Notes: a model not told the origin generated them from the sequence alone. A DNA stretch of 64,000 nucleotides from Streptomyces musisoli (GCF_016741855.1 NZ_JAERRH010000007.1:186001-250000); one strand, 5' to 3'. Positions 17,710-27,064 are shown, counted from the first letter of the stretch. Numbers and translations are program-made.

Positions 17710-17781
17710 CTCCGGTGTCCCCGTACCGCTCCGGTGTCCCCGTACCGCTCCGGTGTTCCGGTACCGCCCCGGTGCCCCCGC
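17710..17781. repeat. 19-bp tandem repeat, about four copies
   Basis: Units of CTCCGGTGTCCCCGTACCG begin at 17710, 17729 and 17748, with a diverged fourth at 17767. They lie between the convergent PstS-like and SLATT-like genes. Noncoding; could vary in copy number between strains. Confidence 0.85.
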
Positions 17782-17793
17782 GCTGCCGATTCG

Positions 17794-18543
17794 TCAGCGC
17801 GGTTCCGGTGGTCGCTGCCGTGGCATGTTCGGCCGGCTGCCGTTCGCCGGTGGCATCGGGAACCGCCCTCCGGCACCCCCGGCCTCCTGACGCGGCACCG
17901 CCGCCACCGCCGTCTGGATCCCGAGCGGTGCCGAACCCGTGCGGAACTCCACCATCCAGTCCGTCGTCTCCGTGCGCACCAGCTCCGCGACGTCCTCGGA
18001 GAAGCGCCGCAGTACCGACAGGCACCGCTCGGCCGCCTCGCCCGCCGTCCCCTCCGCCGGCCCCAGCACCTCCCGGACGCTCTCCGACGCCCAGTCGAAC
18101 TGAAGGGCCTGAAGCCGTCGCGACACCGCCTGCGCGGTGGCCACGTCCCTTATCCACCCGGACGTGAACCCGAAGAAGCGGTCGACGCCGGCACAGGAGA
18201 CCGCGAGCAGCAGCGCCAGACAGCCCCAGGGAGCCACCCCGCCGGCCGCCCCGGTGAGGTCCAGGAGGGGCAGTGCCGCCCCGGCCACGCCCCCGGCCGC
18301 CGCCCCGGCCCGCAGCACCCGCGCCCCGCGCCGCTTCCAGATCCGGTCCCGCAGGTACCAGGCGGCCGTCTCCAGTGCCCGGCGCTCCACCCACCGGTAC
18401 AGCTCGTCCAGCCGCTCGGCCGGCTCGCCCCAGTCCCCGAGCGGGAAGGCCCGCCCGGTCAGATCGCCCGGCCGCAGTCCGGCCGCACCCTCGCCCCACC
18501 CGTCCTGAGGCGGACCCTCGGGCTGCATCTCCGGCTGACCCAC
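17794..18543 (-). CDS. SLATT-domain-like membrane protein
   Basis: A 249-aa protein with two adjacent hydrophobic segments (GGVAGAALPLLDLTGAAGG and APWGCLALLLAVSCAGVD) flanked by helices: upstream LYRWVERRALETAAWYLRDRIWKRRGARVLR and downstream FTSGWIRDVATAQAVSRRLQ (shown in part). This arrangement fits SLATT/DUF4231-type proteins, proposed in the literature to form membrane effectors or pores linked to nucleotide-sensing systems. The GTG at 18543 is chosen because AGGGAG is 6 nt upstream. Divergent from ybaB-recR. No SLOG or nucleotide-synthase partner is visible here. Confidence 0.65.
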   Translation of the reverse strand: MGQPEMQPEGPPQDGWGEGAAGLRPGDLTGRAFPLGDWGEPAERLDELYRWVERRALETAAWYLRDRIWKRRGARVLRAGAAAGGVAGAALPLLDLTGAAGGVAPWGCLALLLAVSCAGVDRFFGFTSGWIRDVATAQAVSRRLQALQFDWASESVREVLGPAEGTAGEAAERCLSVLRRFSEDVAELVRTETTDWMVEFRTGSAPLGIQTAVAAVPRQEAGGAGGRFPMPPANGSRPNMPRQRPPEPR

Positions 18544-18804
18544 CCGGCACTCCCTACTGCTCACGACCGGTCACGTTGCGTGACATTCCATGCCGACGCG
18601 CGGTCACCTTCCTACCGCCCAATGGGTGGCGGAGAGGGAGCTTTCCCAGCTTTTCCGCCCAGAAGAGGGCCTTGATCAGGTATAGGGCTGCCGTAGTTCT
18701 CACTCGAAAGAGTGGCGGGGCAGTGGCCGCGTGGACCACGTAGGCTCGTTGACGACGGAGAAAACGTCGGAGACGACGACGCGGAAATTGGCGAGGAGCT
18801 GATC

Positions 18805-19146
18805 GTGATCCCCGGTGGCCAGCCCAACATGCAGCAGTTGCTCCAGCAGGCGCAGAAGATGCAGCAGGACCTGCAGCAGGCGCAGGAGGAACTGGCGAAC
18901 ACGGAGGTCGACGGGCAGGCCGGCGGCGGTCTGGTGAAGGCCACCGTCACCGGCGCGGGTGAGCTGCGGGCGCTGAAGATCGACCCCAAGGCGGTGGACC
19001 CGGAGGACACCGAGACCCTCGCCGACCTGATCGTGGCCGCCGTGCAGGCGGCCAACGAGAACGCGCAGACGCTCCAGCAGCAGAAGCTCGGACCGCTGGC
19101 CCAGGGGCTGGGGGGCGGCAGCGGGATCCCGGGCCTGCCGTTCTGA
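18805..19146 (+). CDS. YbaB/EbfC nucleoid-associated protein
   Basis: A 113-aa DNA-binding protein, [17 protein letters not shown]..., with the long N-terminal coiled-coil ([19 protein letters not shown]) and the conserved [24 protein letters not shown] core strand region (in part). The GTG start at 18805 has GAGGAG 6 nt upstream, which excludes the longer frame from 18712. Family members bind DNA as dimers and are nearly always next to recR, as here (74 nt downstream), suggesting a link to repair. Confidence 0.95.
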   Translation: MIPGGQPNMQQLLQQAQKMQQDLQQAQEELANTEVDGQAGGGLVKATVTGAGELRALKIDPKAVDPEDTETLADLIVAAVQAANENAQTLQQQKLGPLAQGLGGGSGIPGLPF

Positions 19147-19219
19147 CGCATCCGCCTTCCGGGCGAAGGCGGAAGGCAACTACGGTACGTACCGACAGGT
19201 CTCCAGGAAGGGCAGTCCG

Positions 19220-19819
19220 TTGTACGAAGGCGTGGTCCAGGACCTCATCGACGAGCTGGGGCGGCTGCCCGGCGTCGGTCCCAAGAGCGCGCAGCGGATC
19301 GCCTTCCACATCCTTCAGGCCGAGCCGACGGACGTGAAGCGGCTCGCGCAGGCCCTCCTGGAGGTCAAGGCGAAGGTCCGCTTCTGCGCGACCTGCGGCA
19401 ACGTGGCGCAGGAGGAGCTGTGCGGCATCTGCCGTGATCCGCGCCGGGACCCCACCGTCATCTGTGTGGTGGAGGAACCGAAGGACGTCGTGGCGATCGA
19501 GCGCACCCGCGAGTTCCGGGGCCGCTACCACGTCCTCGGGGGCGCGATCAGCCCGATCGAGGGTGTGGGACCCGACGACCTGCGTATACGAGAACTTCTC
19601 GCGCGGTTGGCCGACGGTACGGTCACGGAACTCATCCTGGCCACGGACCCGAATCTGGAAGGCGAGGCGACGGCGACGTACCTCGCCCGCATGATCAAGC
19701 CCATGGGCCTGAAGGTCACCCGCCTGGCCAGCGGCCTCCCGGTGGGTGGCGACCTGGAATACGCGGACGAGGTCACCCTCGGCCGCGCCTTCGAGGGGAG
19801 ACGACTGCTAGATGTCTGA
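19220..19819 (+). CDS. recR: Recombination mediator RecR
   Basis: A 199-aa RecFOR-pathway protein that helps load RecA on gapped DNA. N-terminal helix-hairpin-helix ([20 protein letters not shown]), C4 zinc finger with C56, C59, C68 and C71, then a Toprim domain ([31 protein letters not shown]) and Walker-like C-terminus. Length is normal. The start is TTG at 19220, preceded by GGAAGGGC. It overlaps the next gene by 8 nt, so recR and the DUF5063 gene form one unit with ybaB. Confidence 0.97.
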   Translation: MYEGVVQDLIDELGRLPGVGPKSAQRIAFHILQAEPTDVKRLAQALLEVKAKVRFCATCGNVAQEELCGICRDPRRDPTVICVVEEPKDVVAIERTREFRGRYHVLGGAISPIEGVGPDDLRIRELLARLADGTVTELILATDPNLEGEATATYLARMIKPMGLKVTRLASGLPVGGDLEYADEVTLGRAFEGRRLLDV

Positions 19820-20474
19820 CGCCACGCTGCACGACACGACGCAGAACCCGGACGACTTCGTGGTCCAGATCGCGGACCAGGTGGAGAGCTTCCTGGTGGC
19901 CGTCACGGAGGTGGCGAGGGGCGACGAGCCCGAATCGGCGGTCCCCTTCCTCCTCCTCGAGGTCTCCCAGCTCCTGCTGGCCGGGGGCCGGCTGGGCGCC
20001 CACGAGGACATCGTCCCCGACGAGCGCTACGAGCCCGACCCGGGCCCCGAGCCGGACGTGGACGAGCTGCGCGAGAACTTCGCCCGGCTGCTGGACCCCG
20101 TCGACGTCTACTCCGAGGTCTTCGACCCGTACGAGCCCCGCAAGGCCCCGGTGCCGGCCCGGATCTCCGACGACCTCGCCGACATCATCACCGACCTGCG
20201 GCACGGCATGGTCCACTACCGCGCGGGCCGTACCACCGAGGCGCTGTGGTGGTGGCAGTTCTCCTACTTCTCCAACTGGGGCCCGACGGCCTCCGCGGTG
20301 CTGCGCGCCCTCCAGTCCGTCCTCATCCACGTCCGTCTCAACCAGCCCCTGGAGGAGCTGGACGGCCTGGACACCGACCAGCCGGCCATCGGCGACGAGA
20401 CGCTGGAGTTCGAGGCGGGCCGGGTGATGGCCCAGGAGATCGGCGCACCGCTGGGCATCCTCCGGGGCGAGTAG
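19812..20474 (+). CDS. DUF5063 protein
   Basis: A 220-aa acidic cytosolic protein whose ATG lies inside the last codons of recR. The central [37 protein letters not shown] region (tryptophan-rich, given only in outline) is typical of DUF5063 proteins found after recR in actinomycetes. No enzyme motif is visible. Function unknown; context suggests association with the RecR repair unit. A small hairpin follows the stop. Confidence 0.85.
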   Translation: MSDATLHDTTQNPDDFVVQIADQVESFLVAVTEVARGDEPESAVPFLLLEVSQLLLAGGRLGAHEDIVPDERYEPDPGPEPDVDELRENFARLLDPVDVYSEVFDPYEPRKAPVPARISDDLADIITDLRHGMVHYRAGRTTEALWWWQFSYFSNWGPTASAVLRALQSVLIHVRLNQPLEELDGLDTDQPAIGDETLEFEAGRVMAQEIGAPLGILRGE

Positions 20475-20480
20475 CGCCGG

Positions 20481-20500
20481 GCCCCGGTGTGAGCCGGGGC
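20481..20500 (+). terminator. Short hairpin after the recR unit
   Basis: Stem GCCCCGG / CCGGGGC with a 6-nt loop, 6 nt after the DUF5063 stop and upstream of ask. Short but fully GC; likely a weak terminator or attenuating hairpin. Confidence 0.5.
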
Positions 20501-20638
20501 ACTTTGCCGAGTGGCCCGCGGAAGGCTGGGCAGGTGCCGGACGCGGGCGTCCGACGTCTCACCATGCGGGAGCAAGGTGGTGGCATTCGGACGCTCGATA
20601 GACTGAGCCGACACAAACGAACCGAGCGAGGAGCGCAC

Positions 20639-21910
20639 GTGGGCCTTGTCGTGCAGAAGTACGGAGGCTCCTCCGTAGCCGATGCCGAAGGCATCAAGCG
20701 CGTCGCCAAGCGGATCGTGGAAGCGAAGAAGAACGGCAACCAGGTTGTCGTCGTCGTTTCCGCGATGGGCGACACGACGGACGAGTTGATCGATCTCGCC
20801 GAGCAGGTTTCTCCGATGCCTGCCGGGCGCGAATTCGACATGCTGCTGACCGCCGGAGAGCGTATCTCCATGGCCCTGCTGGCCATGGCGATCAAAAACC
20901 TGGGCCACGAGGCCCAGTCCTTCACCGGCAGCCAGGCCGGCGTCATCACCGACTCGGTCCACAACAAGGCCCGGATCATCGACGTCACGCCGGGCCGGAT
21001 CCGCGAGTCCCTGGACAAGGGCAACATCGCGATCGTCGCCGGGTTCCAGGGCGTCAGCCAGGACAAGAAGGACATCACCACGCTGGGCCGCGGTGGTTCC
21101 GACACGACGGCCGTGGCGCTCGCCGCCGCCCTCGACGCCGAGGTCTGCGAGATCTACACGGACGTCGACGGCGTGTTCACCGCCGACCCGCGTGTGGTGA
21201 AGAAGGCGAAGAAGATCGACTGGATCTCCTTCGAGGACATGCTGGAGCTCGCGGCCTCCGGTTCCAAGGTGCTGCTCCACCGCTGTGTGGAGTACGCCCG
21301 CCGTTACAACATCCCGATCCACGTCCGCTCGTCGTTCAGCGGGCTCCAGGGCACGTGGGTCAGCAGTGAGCCGATTGGGGACCAGAAGGTGGAGCAGGCC
21401 ATCATCTCCGGTGTCGCGCACGACACCTCCGAGGCCAAGATCACGGTCGTCGGTGTCCCGGACAAGCCGGGTGAGGCCGCCGCGATCTTCCGGACCATCG
21501 CCGATGCCGAGATCAACATCGACATGGTCGTGCAGAACGTGTCCGCCGCCTCCACCGGTCTGACGGACATCTCCTTCACCCTGCCGAAGACCGAGGGCCG
21601 CAAGGCCATCGACGCGCTGGAGAAGAACCGCCCCGGCATCGGCTTCGACTCGCTGCGCTACGACGACCAGATCGGCAAGATCTCCCTGGTCGGCGCGGGC
21701 ATGAAGACCAACCCGGGCGTCACCGCGTCCTTCTTCGAGGCGCTGAGCAACGCGGGTGTGAACATCGAGCTGATCTCCACCTCCGAGATCCGCATCTCGG
21801 TCGTCACCCGTGCCGACGACGTGCCGGAGGCCGTCCGTGCGGTGCACACCGCCTTCGGGCTCGACTCCGACACCGACGAGGCGGTCGTCTACGGAGGCAC
21901 CGGCCGATGA
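20639..21910 (+). CDS. ask: Aspartate kinase
   Basis: A 423-aa enzyme phosphorylating aspartate, the first step to lysine, threonine, methionine and diaminopimelate. N-terminal kinase domain: [45 protein letters not shown] and [15 protein letters not shown]. The C-terminal quarter holds two ACT domains ([38 protein letters not shown]) for allosteric inhibition, as in actinobacterial lysine/threonine-regulated enzymes. GTG start with GAGGAG upstream. asd follows 16 nt after the stop, so both form an operon. An internal start for a regulatory beta subunit is likely at 21389. Confidence 0.97.
   Translation: MGLVVQKYGGSSVADAEGIKRVAKRIVEAKKNGNQVVVVVSAMGDTTDELIDLAEQVSPMPAGREFDMLLTAGERISMALLAMAIKNLGHEAQSFTGSQAGVITDSVHNKARIIDVTPGRIRESLDKGNIAIVAGFQGVSQDKKDITTLGRGGSDTTAVALAAALDAEVCEIYTDVDGVFTADPRVVKKAKKIDWISFEDMLELAASGSKVLLHRCVEYARRYNIPIHVRSSFSGLQGTWVSSEPIGDQKVEQAIISGVAHDTSEAKITVVGVPDKPGEAAAIFRTIADAEINIDMVVQNVSAASTGLTDISFTLPKTEGRKAIDALEKNRPGIGFDSLRYDDQIGKISLVGAGMKTNPGVTASFFEALSNAGVNIELISTSEIRISVVTRADDVPEAVRAVHTAFGLDSDTDEAVVYGGTGR
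21389..21910 (+). other. Probable internal start for aspartokinase beta subunit
   Basis: In-frame GTG at 21389 is preceded by GGGGA 7 nt upstream. Translation gives 173 aa, [20 protein letters not shown]..., covering only the ACT region. In Corynebacterium and Bacillus a beta subunit of similar size starts at the equivalent point (MEEAVLTGVATDKSEAK in C. glutamicum, from memory). Inference by homology. Confidence 0.55.
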
Positions 21911-21926
21911 GCCGGGGTACGGACCG

Positions 21927-22997
21927 ATGACCGGCAAGCCGACGCTCGCGGTCGTGGGAGCGACCGGAGCCGTCGGCACGGTCATGCTCCAGATCCTGTC
22001 CCAGCGCGCGGACATCTGGGGTGAGATCCGTCTGATCGCCTCCCCGCGCTCGGCCGGCCGCAAGCTGGTCGTGCGCGGCGAGGCGGTCGAGGTGGTGGCC
22101 CTGACGGAGGACGCCTTCGCCGGGGTCGACATCGCGCTGTTCGACGTCCCGGACGAGGTCGCCGCCGTGTGGGCGCCGGTCGCCGCCGCGCGGGGCGTGG
22201 TCGTCGTCGACAACTCCGGTGCCTTCCGGATGGACCCGGACGTGCCGCTCGTCGTACCCGAGGTCAACCCGCACGCCGTGCGGTCCCGCCCGCGCGGGAT
22301 CGTCGCGAGCCCCGACTGCACGACCCTGACGATGATCGTCGCCCTGGGCGCGCTGCACGCCGAGTTCGGCCTGCGCGAGCTGGTGGTGTCGTCGTACCAG
22401 GCGGTGAGCGGGGCCGGGCGGGCCGGGGTGGAGACGCTCAGGGCCCAGCTGTCGCTGGTGGCCGGCACCGAGCTGGGCACCAAGCCCGGTGACGTACGGC
22501 GGGCCGTCGGGGACGACACCGGGCCGTTCCCGGACCCGGTCGCGCTGAACGTCGTGCCGTGGGCCGGGTCGCTGCGGGAGGACGGCTGGTCGTCGGAGGA
22601 GATGAAGGTCCGCGACGAGTCCCGGAAGGTCCTCGGCCTGCCGAAGCTGCCGGTCGCCGTCACCTGTGTGCGGGTACCGGTGATCACCACGCACTCGCTG
22701 ACGGTCCACGCCCGCTTCCAGCGCGAGGTCGGTGTCGACGGTGCCCGCGAGATCCTCGCCACCGCGCCGGGCGTGGTGCTGTGCGACGATCCGGCCGCCG
22801 GTGAATTCCCCACCCCCGCCGACGTGGTGGGCACCGACCCGACCTGGGTGGGCCGGCTGCGGCGGGCGCTGGACGATCCGACCGCGCTCGAACTCTTCGT
22901 GTGCGGCGACAACCTGCGCAAGGGTGCCGCCCTGAACTGCGCGCAGCTCGCGGAGCTGATCGCGGCCGAGACGGCGGAGCCGCCCGGCCGCGCGTGA
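21927..22997 (+). CDS. asd: Aspartate-semialdehyde dehydrogenase
   Basis: A 356-aa NADPH-dependent enzyme making aspartate semialdehyde from aspartyl phosphate, the second step after Ask. The Rossmann loop [13 protein letters not shown] is at the N-terminus, the catalytic cysteine is C131 in [10 protein letters not shown], and the substrate-binding pattern is [15 protein letters not shown] with the acid/base His. ATG at 21927, 16 nt after the ask stop. A strong hairpin (23085-23120) ends the unit. Confidence 0.97.
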   Translation: MTGKPTLAVVGATGAVGTVMLQILSQRADIWGEIRLIASPRSAGRKLVVRGEAVEVVALTEDAFAGVDIALFDVPDEVAAVWAPVAAARGVVVVDNSGAFRMDPDVPLVVPEVNPHAVRSRPRGIVASPDCTTLTMIVALGALHAEFGLRELVVSSYQAVSGAGRAGVETLRAQLSLVAGTELGTKPGDVRRAVGDDTGPFPDPVALNVVPWAGSLREDGWSSEEMKVRDESRKVLGLPKLPVAVTCVRVPVITTHSLTVHARFQREVGVDGAREILATAPGVVLCDDPAAGEFPTPADVVGTDPTWVGRLRRALDDPTALELFVCGDNLRKGAALNCAQLAELIAAETAEPPGRA

Positions 22998-23084
22998 CGG
23001 CTTTGTAAGATCGGCGTAAGCGATGTGGCCGGGAGCATGGTCCAGATCTCTTGAACCGTTCCCTCTCGGCGGCAGAGGATTTGT

Positions 23085-23120
23085 CTCCCCGCCTTCCGCA
23101 ACCGTACGGAGGGCGGGGAG
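23085..23120 (+). terminator. ask-asd operon terminator
   Basis: 14-bp stem CTCCCCGCCTTCCG / CGGAGGGCGGGGAG with one G-U pair and an 8-nt loop, 87 nt after the asd stop, followed by CGTCTTT. Confidence 0.8.
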
Positions 23121-23148
23121 CGTCTTTGCGGTCACCCTTGCGGGACCT

Positions 23149-23214
23149 GGGGACGTGATGATCCTGGCGTGGGGACGCCGTGATCGGGGCGTGGGGACGC
23201 CCGTTCAAATGGGA
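23149..23214. promoter_or_regulatory. Three 22-bp direct repeats upstream of the sigma factor
   Basis: GGGGACG occurs at 23149, 23171 and 23193, exactly 22 bp apart. The first two units continue similarly (GTGATGATCCTGGCGT and CCGTGATCGGGGCGT); the third keeps only the start. The array is about 130 bp upstream of the sigma gene, in its promoter region. Two-turn spacing suggests cooperative protein binding. Confidence 0.5.
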
Positions 23215-23321
23215 CATAAGGGAAGAGCGGGGCGCATGTCGGCACTTGAGGCACCGTCGGTCGTCGCACATGTGACGTCCGGCACGTACAACCCCCGAGG
23301 GGGGAAACGTGTCCAACTGGC

Positions 23322-24002
23322 GTGGCAGAGGTACTCGAACTCAGTGCGGCCCGTGGCGGCACGGCCCTGCGGCCCCGCGCAGGACGCCGGCCCGGCCCGG
23401 CCGGCGGCATGCCGGTGATCGCGCCCATGCCCGCAGCGCGGCCCGCCCGCATACCCAGTCAGCGTGACGGTGCCGAGGAGTCCGCGGGTGCCGTGGCGAC
23501 CGAGGCCACCGGGACCACCGTCGACCACCTCACCGAGACCTACCGGGCGCACTACCGTTCGCTGCTGGGCCTCGCCGCTCTCCTCCTCGACGACACCGCC
23601 TCCTGCGAGGACGTCGTCCAGGAGGCGTTCATCCGCGTCCACTCGGCCCGCAAGCGCGTCCGCGACCCCGAGAAGACCCTCGCCTACCTGCGGCAGACGG
23701 TGGTCAACCTCTCCCGTTCCACGCTGCGCCGGCGCATCCTCGGCCTGAAGCTGCTCTCCAAGCCGATGCCCGACATGGCGAGCGCGGAAGAGGGCGCCTA
23801 CGACCAGCTGGAGCGCCGCGACCTCATCAAGGCGATGAAGGGCCTCCAGCGCCGCCAGCGCGAGGTCCTCGTCCTGCGCTACTTCGCGGACATGACCGAG
23901 GCCCAGGTCGCGGAGACGCTCGGCATATCGCTGGGCTCGGTGAAGGCGTACGGCTCGCGGGGCATCGCCGCGCTGCGGGTGGCCATGGAGGCACCGGCAT
24001 GA
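23322..24002 (+). CDS. ECF-type RNA polymerase sigma factor, SigE family
   Basis: A 226-aa sigma factor. After a 65-residue Arg/Ala-rich extension, region 2 reads HYRSLLGLAALLLDDTASCEDVVQEAFIRVH (outlined) with the DVVQEAF core; region 4 reads GLQRRQREVLVLRYFADMTEAQVAETLGIS and LGSVKAYGSRGIAALR. This matches the Streptomyces SigE-family type without an RsrA-like zinc anti-sigma. The GTG at 23322 is used, but the best Shine-Dalgarno (GAGGGGGGAAA) is 14 nt away and fits a GTG at 23309 in another frame. ATG at 23409 is a further option. The stop overlaps the next gene by ATGA. Confidence 0.9.
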   Translation: MAEVLELSAARGGTALRPRAGRRPGPAGGMPVIAPMPAARPARIPSQRDGAEESAGAVATEATGTTVDHLTETYRAHYRSLLGLAALLLDDTASCEDVVQEAFIRVHSARKRVRDPEKTLAYLRQTVVNLSRSTLRRRILGLKLLSKPMPDMASAEEGAYDQLERRDLIKAMKGLQRRQREVLVLRYFADMTEAQVAETLGISLGSVKAYGSRGIAALRVAMEAPA

Positions 24003-25246
24003 GCGACAAGGCCGAAGGGGGCGGTCCCCATGACCGTCACTCCCGTGAACGTCACCCCCGAGTACCTCACGAGGCCCGCGTCCGGCACGAGCCGACGGGG
24101 CGTCACGCGCAAGAGCACACGCAATCGCACGCTGGGAACGGAACTGTGAACCACGGCCCCGACGACAAGGGCCCCGAGAGGCCCGGCCCGGTCAGCGACG
24201 GGTCCGGCGGGCTCGACGGGCTCGGCGGGCTCGCCTCGGACGAGCTGGATCTGCGCGGCCTGCTGCACTCGGCGGTCGACGGCATCGAACCGCGCTCCGG
24301 CACGCTGGAGCACCTGCGCCGGGCCGTTCCCGCGCGCCGCGCCCGCAAGCGGCAGGCGGTGGTCGGCATGGCCGCGGCGGCCCTGTTCATCGGCACCGCT
24401 GTCCCCGCCCTCGTCCACGTCTCCCAGGCCGGCGGCTCCGACCCCAACACCGCCATGGCCGGCCAGTCCTCCCAGGCCCAGGGCGGCACCGGCCAGAGCG
24501 AGGGCGGCAAGGACACCGACAAGGGCACCCCGAAGGACCCCGGCGGCACGACGGTCAAGCCCGGCAGGGAGCCCGGCAAGCCCGACGAGAAGGACGACAA
24601 GGGCAGCCACGCCGGCACCGCCCCCGGCAGCGTCGACCCCTCCGCCACCCTGACCACGGGCGCTCCGCTGTGCACGGCGATCCAGCTGGGCTCCGCCACC
24701 GGCACCGTGAACGCCCCCGACTCCGCGGGAGTCGTCTACGGCAGCTTCCGCGTCGGCAACGTCTCCGAGGCGGCCTGCACGGTCGCCGGCCCGGGCACCA
24801 TCACGCCCACCGCCCAGGGCGCCGCCGACCAGTCCAAGATCACCGCCGTCCGGCACGTGGCCGGGGACGCGGCGACCACCCTGCCCGACCCGTCCCTCGA
24901 GGTCTCGTCGCTGGTCCTCCAGCCGGGCGCGGCGTACGAGGAGCGGTTCGCCTTCGTGCCCTCGGAGACCTGTCCCACCACCGGCGGCGGCAGCACGAGC
25001 GGCTCCGAGACGGGCGCCCCTTCGCCGGACCCGACGCCGACCCAGGACCCGGGCGACTCCGGCGGTACGACCGACACCACCGGCGCCGAGGGCGCCACGA
25101 CCCAGCTGGCCACCGAGGACGGCACGGCCGACGGCAGCATCGTGGTCAGCCACACGGCCCAGGGCGGCGCCCCGACGGCCACGGCGACGGTACCCGGGGC
25201 CTGCGCGGGAACGGTCTACTACACCGGAGTGATAGCCGGGGCGTAG
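23999..25246 (+). CDS. Single-pass membrane protein coupled to the sigma factor
   Basis: A 415-aa protein starting in the sigma factor stop (ATGA), hence co-translated and a candidate regulator of it. Residues 1-115 are cytoplasmic and polar, with a conserved-looking stretch LDLRGLLHSAVDGIEPRSGTLEHLRRAVPARR. One helix (VVGMAAAALFIGTAVPALVHVS) follows, then a Gly/Lys/Pro-rich linker and an outer domain of about 210 aa (CTAIQLGSATGTVNAPDS..., two or more Cys pairs) similar in style to DUF4232 domains. There is no HxxxCxxC zinc anti-sigma motif, so the anti-sigma role is inference from coupling. Confidence 0.8.
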   Translation: MSDKAEGGGPHDRHSRERHPRVPHEARVRHEPTGRHAQEHTQSHAGNGTVNHGPDDKGPERPGPVSDGSGGLDGLGGLASDELDLRGLLHSAVDGIEPRSGTLEHLRRAVPARRARKRQAVVGMAAAALFIGTAVPALVHVSQAGGSDPNTAMAGQSSQAQGGTGQSEGGKDTDKGTPKDPGGTTVKPGREPGKPDEKDDKGSHAGTAPGSVDPSATLTTGAPLCTAIQLGSATGTVNAPDSAGVVYGSFRVGNVSEAACTVAGPGTITPTAQGAADQSKITAVRHVAGDAATTLPDPSLEVSSLVLQPGAAYEERFAFVPSETCPTTGGGSTSGSETGAPSPDPTPTQDPGDSGGTTDTTGAEGATTQLATEDGTADGSIVVSHTAQGGAPTATATVPGACAGTVYYTGVIAGA

Positions 25247-25365
25247 CGCTCCGCGAGGGGCACGGCCGACCGCGGTCGTCCCTCGGGGCAGGTCCCGCCC
25301 GCGTGGCGAAGCGAACCCGCACACCACCGGACCGAGCCCCGCGGGGGGCCGCCTGACGGTGCCGG

Positions 25366-26166
25366 TCAGCCGCTGGGTACCGGCGTCCGTTCCGGGTTCT
25401 CGGGCACCAGGCCCAGCGCCGCGTCCCGCTGGAACTCCACCTCGCGCCGCAGCAGCCGGAACCACATGAACACCACGAACCCCGCGAACACGAACCACTC
25501 CCCGGTGTATCCGAGGTTCTGGAACGCCTTCAGATCCAGTCCCGTACCGTCCGGCGCGCTCGCGGGCACGGCCTTCATCCCGGCGTCGGCCTCGTCCAGC
25601 GTCACCCACGCGTCGTACAGCCGGTACGGCACCAGGTTCACCAGCGACGCCGAACTGATCGCCGCCGTCTGCCCGGCGGGCAGCCCGCCCTGCGCGCTGA
25701 CCCCGTTGTCGCCCGGCGTCTCGGACGCCTGCAGCGCACCGGTGACGGTGACCTCGCCGGCCGGCGCGGCGGGAGCCCTGCCGGCGTCCGCCGTACCCGG
25801 CAGCCAGCCCCGCACCACGGGCAGCGCCTTGCCGGAGTCCGTGCGCAGCAGGGTGAGGACGTAGAAGCCGCGCTTGCCGTCCAGCTCCCGCCCGGGGACC
25901 AGCAACTGCTCGCCGTACCGCCCGCTCGCGGTGACCCGCCGCCCCGACGTGCCCTTGTCGACGGGCAGCATCGTCGCCAGCGGGCGCGCGGCCTCGTCCC
26001 GGCCGGACGCGGCCTGCTCGCTCGCGGCGCGATGGTCCTGAACCCGGCCCTCGAACCGGCTCAGCTGCCACGACCCCATGAAGACGCAGAACGGGATGGC
26101 GAGCAGCACGAAGACGTTGATGCCCCACCAGCGGGGTGTCAGCAGAAAGCGGTACACGCCCTCCAC
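25366..26166 (-). CDS. SURF1-family protein
   Basis: A 266-aa protein with a helix at each end (WWGINVFVLLAIPFCVFMGSWQLSRF; GEWFVFAGFVVFMWFRLLRREV), the SURF1 topology, and a large outer loop containing VRGWLPG, GALQASE and NLVPYRLYDAWVTLDEA. Family role: assembly of the haem a/CuB centre of cytochrome c oxidase. The GTG at 26166 is used; another GTG is three codons in. No cox genes are adjacent. The gene is convergent with the sigma operon. Confidence 0.85.
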   Translation of the reverse strand: MEGVYRFLLTPRWWGINVFVLLAIPFCVFMGSWQLSRFEGRVQDHRAASEQAASGRDEAARPLATMLPVDKGTSGRRVTASGRYGEQLLVPGRELDGKRGFYVLTLLRTDSGKALPVVRGWLPGTADAGRAPAAPAGEVTVTGALQASETPGDNGVSAQGGLPAGQTAAISSASLVNLVPYRLYDAWVTLDEADAGMKAVPASAPDGTGLDLKAFQNLGYTGEWFVFAGFVVFMWFRLLRREVEFQRDAALGLVPENPERTPVPSG

Positions 26167-26200
26167 GGTACGGCGCCCGCCCCGGTGGTCCGGCCGCGGG

Positions 26201-27064
26201 TCAGCCCTTCGTCGCCTTCAGCGAGTAGATCAGCGGGATGCGCGGATGGTCCGCCGGGAAGCGGTGGTAGCCGTCGCGCACCTCGAAGTTCGCGAAGCGC
26301 GGGAAGAGCGACACGTCGTGCTCATGGAGGAACTCGATGCGCAGTCCGGCCGCGGCGAGCGCGGAGACGACGTCCCCGAGGGGGTGCTGCCACTCCACGC
26401 TGCGGTTGTTGCGGGTGACGGCGTTCTGGTCGGCGTAGGTGCCCGGTTCGTTCCACACCTGCGCGTCCCGGGAGAAGTAGTCGCGCACGATCCGGGTGCC
26501 GGTCTCGTCGTCCAGGGCATCGGTGAGCGGGTGGAACTCGGCGAGGTACAGGAAGCCGCCGGGCTTGACGAGGGAGGCGGCCGTCTCGGCCCAGCGCCGG
26601 ATGTCCGGCAGCCAGCACAGGGCGCCGAGCCCGGTGTAGACGATGTCGTACGACGGGTCGGGCACGGCCTCGGCCGCGTCGTACACGTCGCCGGTGACGA
26701 AGGCCGCCCGCTCGGGGCCGTGGCCGAGGTCGGCCGCCAGGGCGCGGGCCGCCTCCACGGCGGGTGCCGAGAAGTCCAGGCCGACGACGCGGGCGGCGCC
26801 GTGGTGGAGCCACGAGAGGGTGTCCGTGCCGATGTGGCACTGGAGGTGCAGGAGCGTCTTGCCGGTGACGTCGCCGGCCTCCGCCGTCTCGAAGTCCCGC
26901 AGGTCGTCCCGGCGGGTGCGGAAGCCGTCGAGGTCGTAGAAGGAGCCGGCGACATGGGCGGGCACCCGTTCGTCCCACATGGCCCGGTTGTCCTCGCGCC
27001 AGTTCTCGGGAACGGAGGCGGGGGAGCCGGCGGGCGCGGACGGAGAAGTGGCGGAATGGTTCAT
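26201..27064 (-). CDS. Class I SAM-dependent methyltransferase
   Basis: A 287-aa methyltransferase. Motif I is LLHLQCHIGTDTLSWL, with the acidic ribose-binding residue in VVGLDFSAPAVEAAR, motif II/III DVYDAAEA and SYDIVYTGLGALCWLPD, and post-I LVKPGGFLYLAEFHPL. The N-terminus NWREDNRAMWDERV and the late region YFSRDAQVWNE are typical of small-molecule methyltransferases of the UbiE/Methyltransf_25 type. The ATG at 27064 is preferred (the frame reaches GTG 27082). Divergent from the S9 peptidase. Substrate unknown. Confidence 0.9.
   Translation of the reverse strand: MNHSATSPSAPAGSPASVPENWREDNRAMWDERVPAHVAGSFYDLDGFRTRRDDLRDFETAEAGDVTGKTLLHLQCHIGTDTLSWLHHGAARVVGLDFSAPAVEAARALAADLGHGPERAAFVTGDVYDAAEAVPDPSYDIVYTGLGALCWLPDIRRWAETAASLVKPGGFLYLAEFHPLTDALDDETGTRIVRDYFSRDAQVWNEPGTYADQNAVTRNNRSVEWQHPLGDVVSALAAAGLRIEFLHEHDVSLFPRFANFEVRDGYHRFPADHPRIPLIYSLKATKG

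Noticed and set aside
20264-23101. Long open frame antisense to ask-asd
   Set aside because: Opposes two certain metabolic genes; composition is typical of mirror frames.
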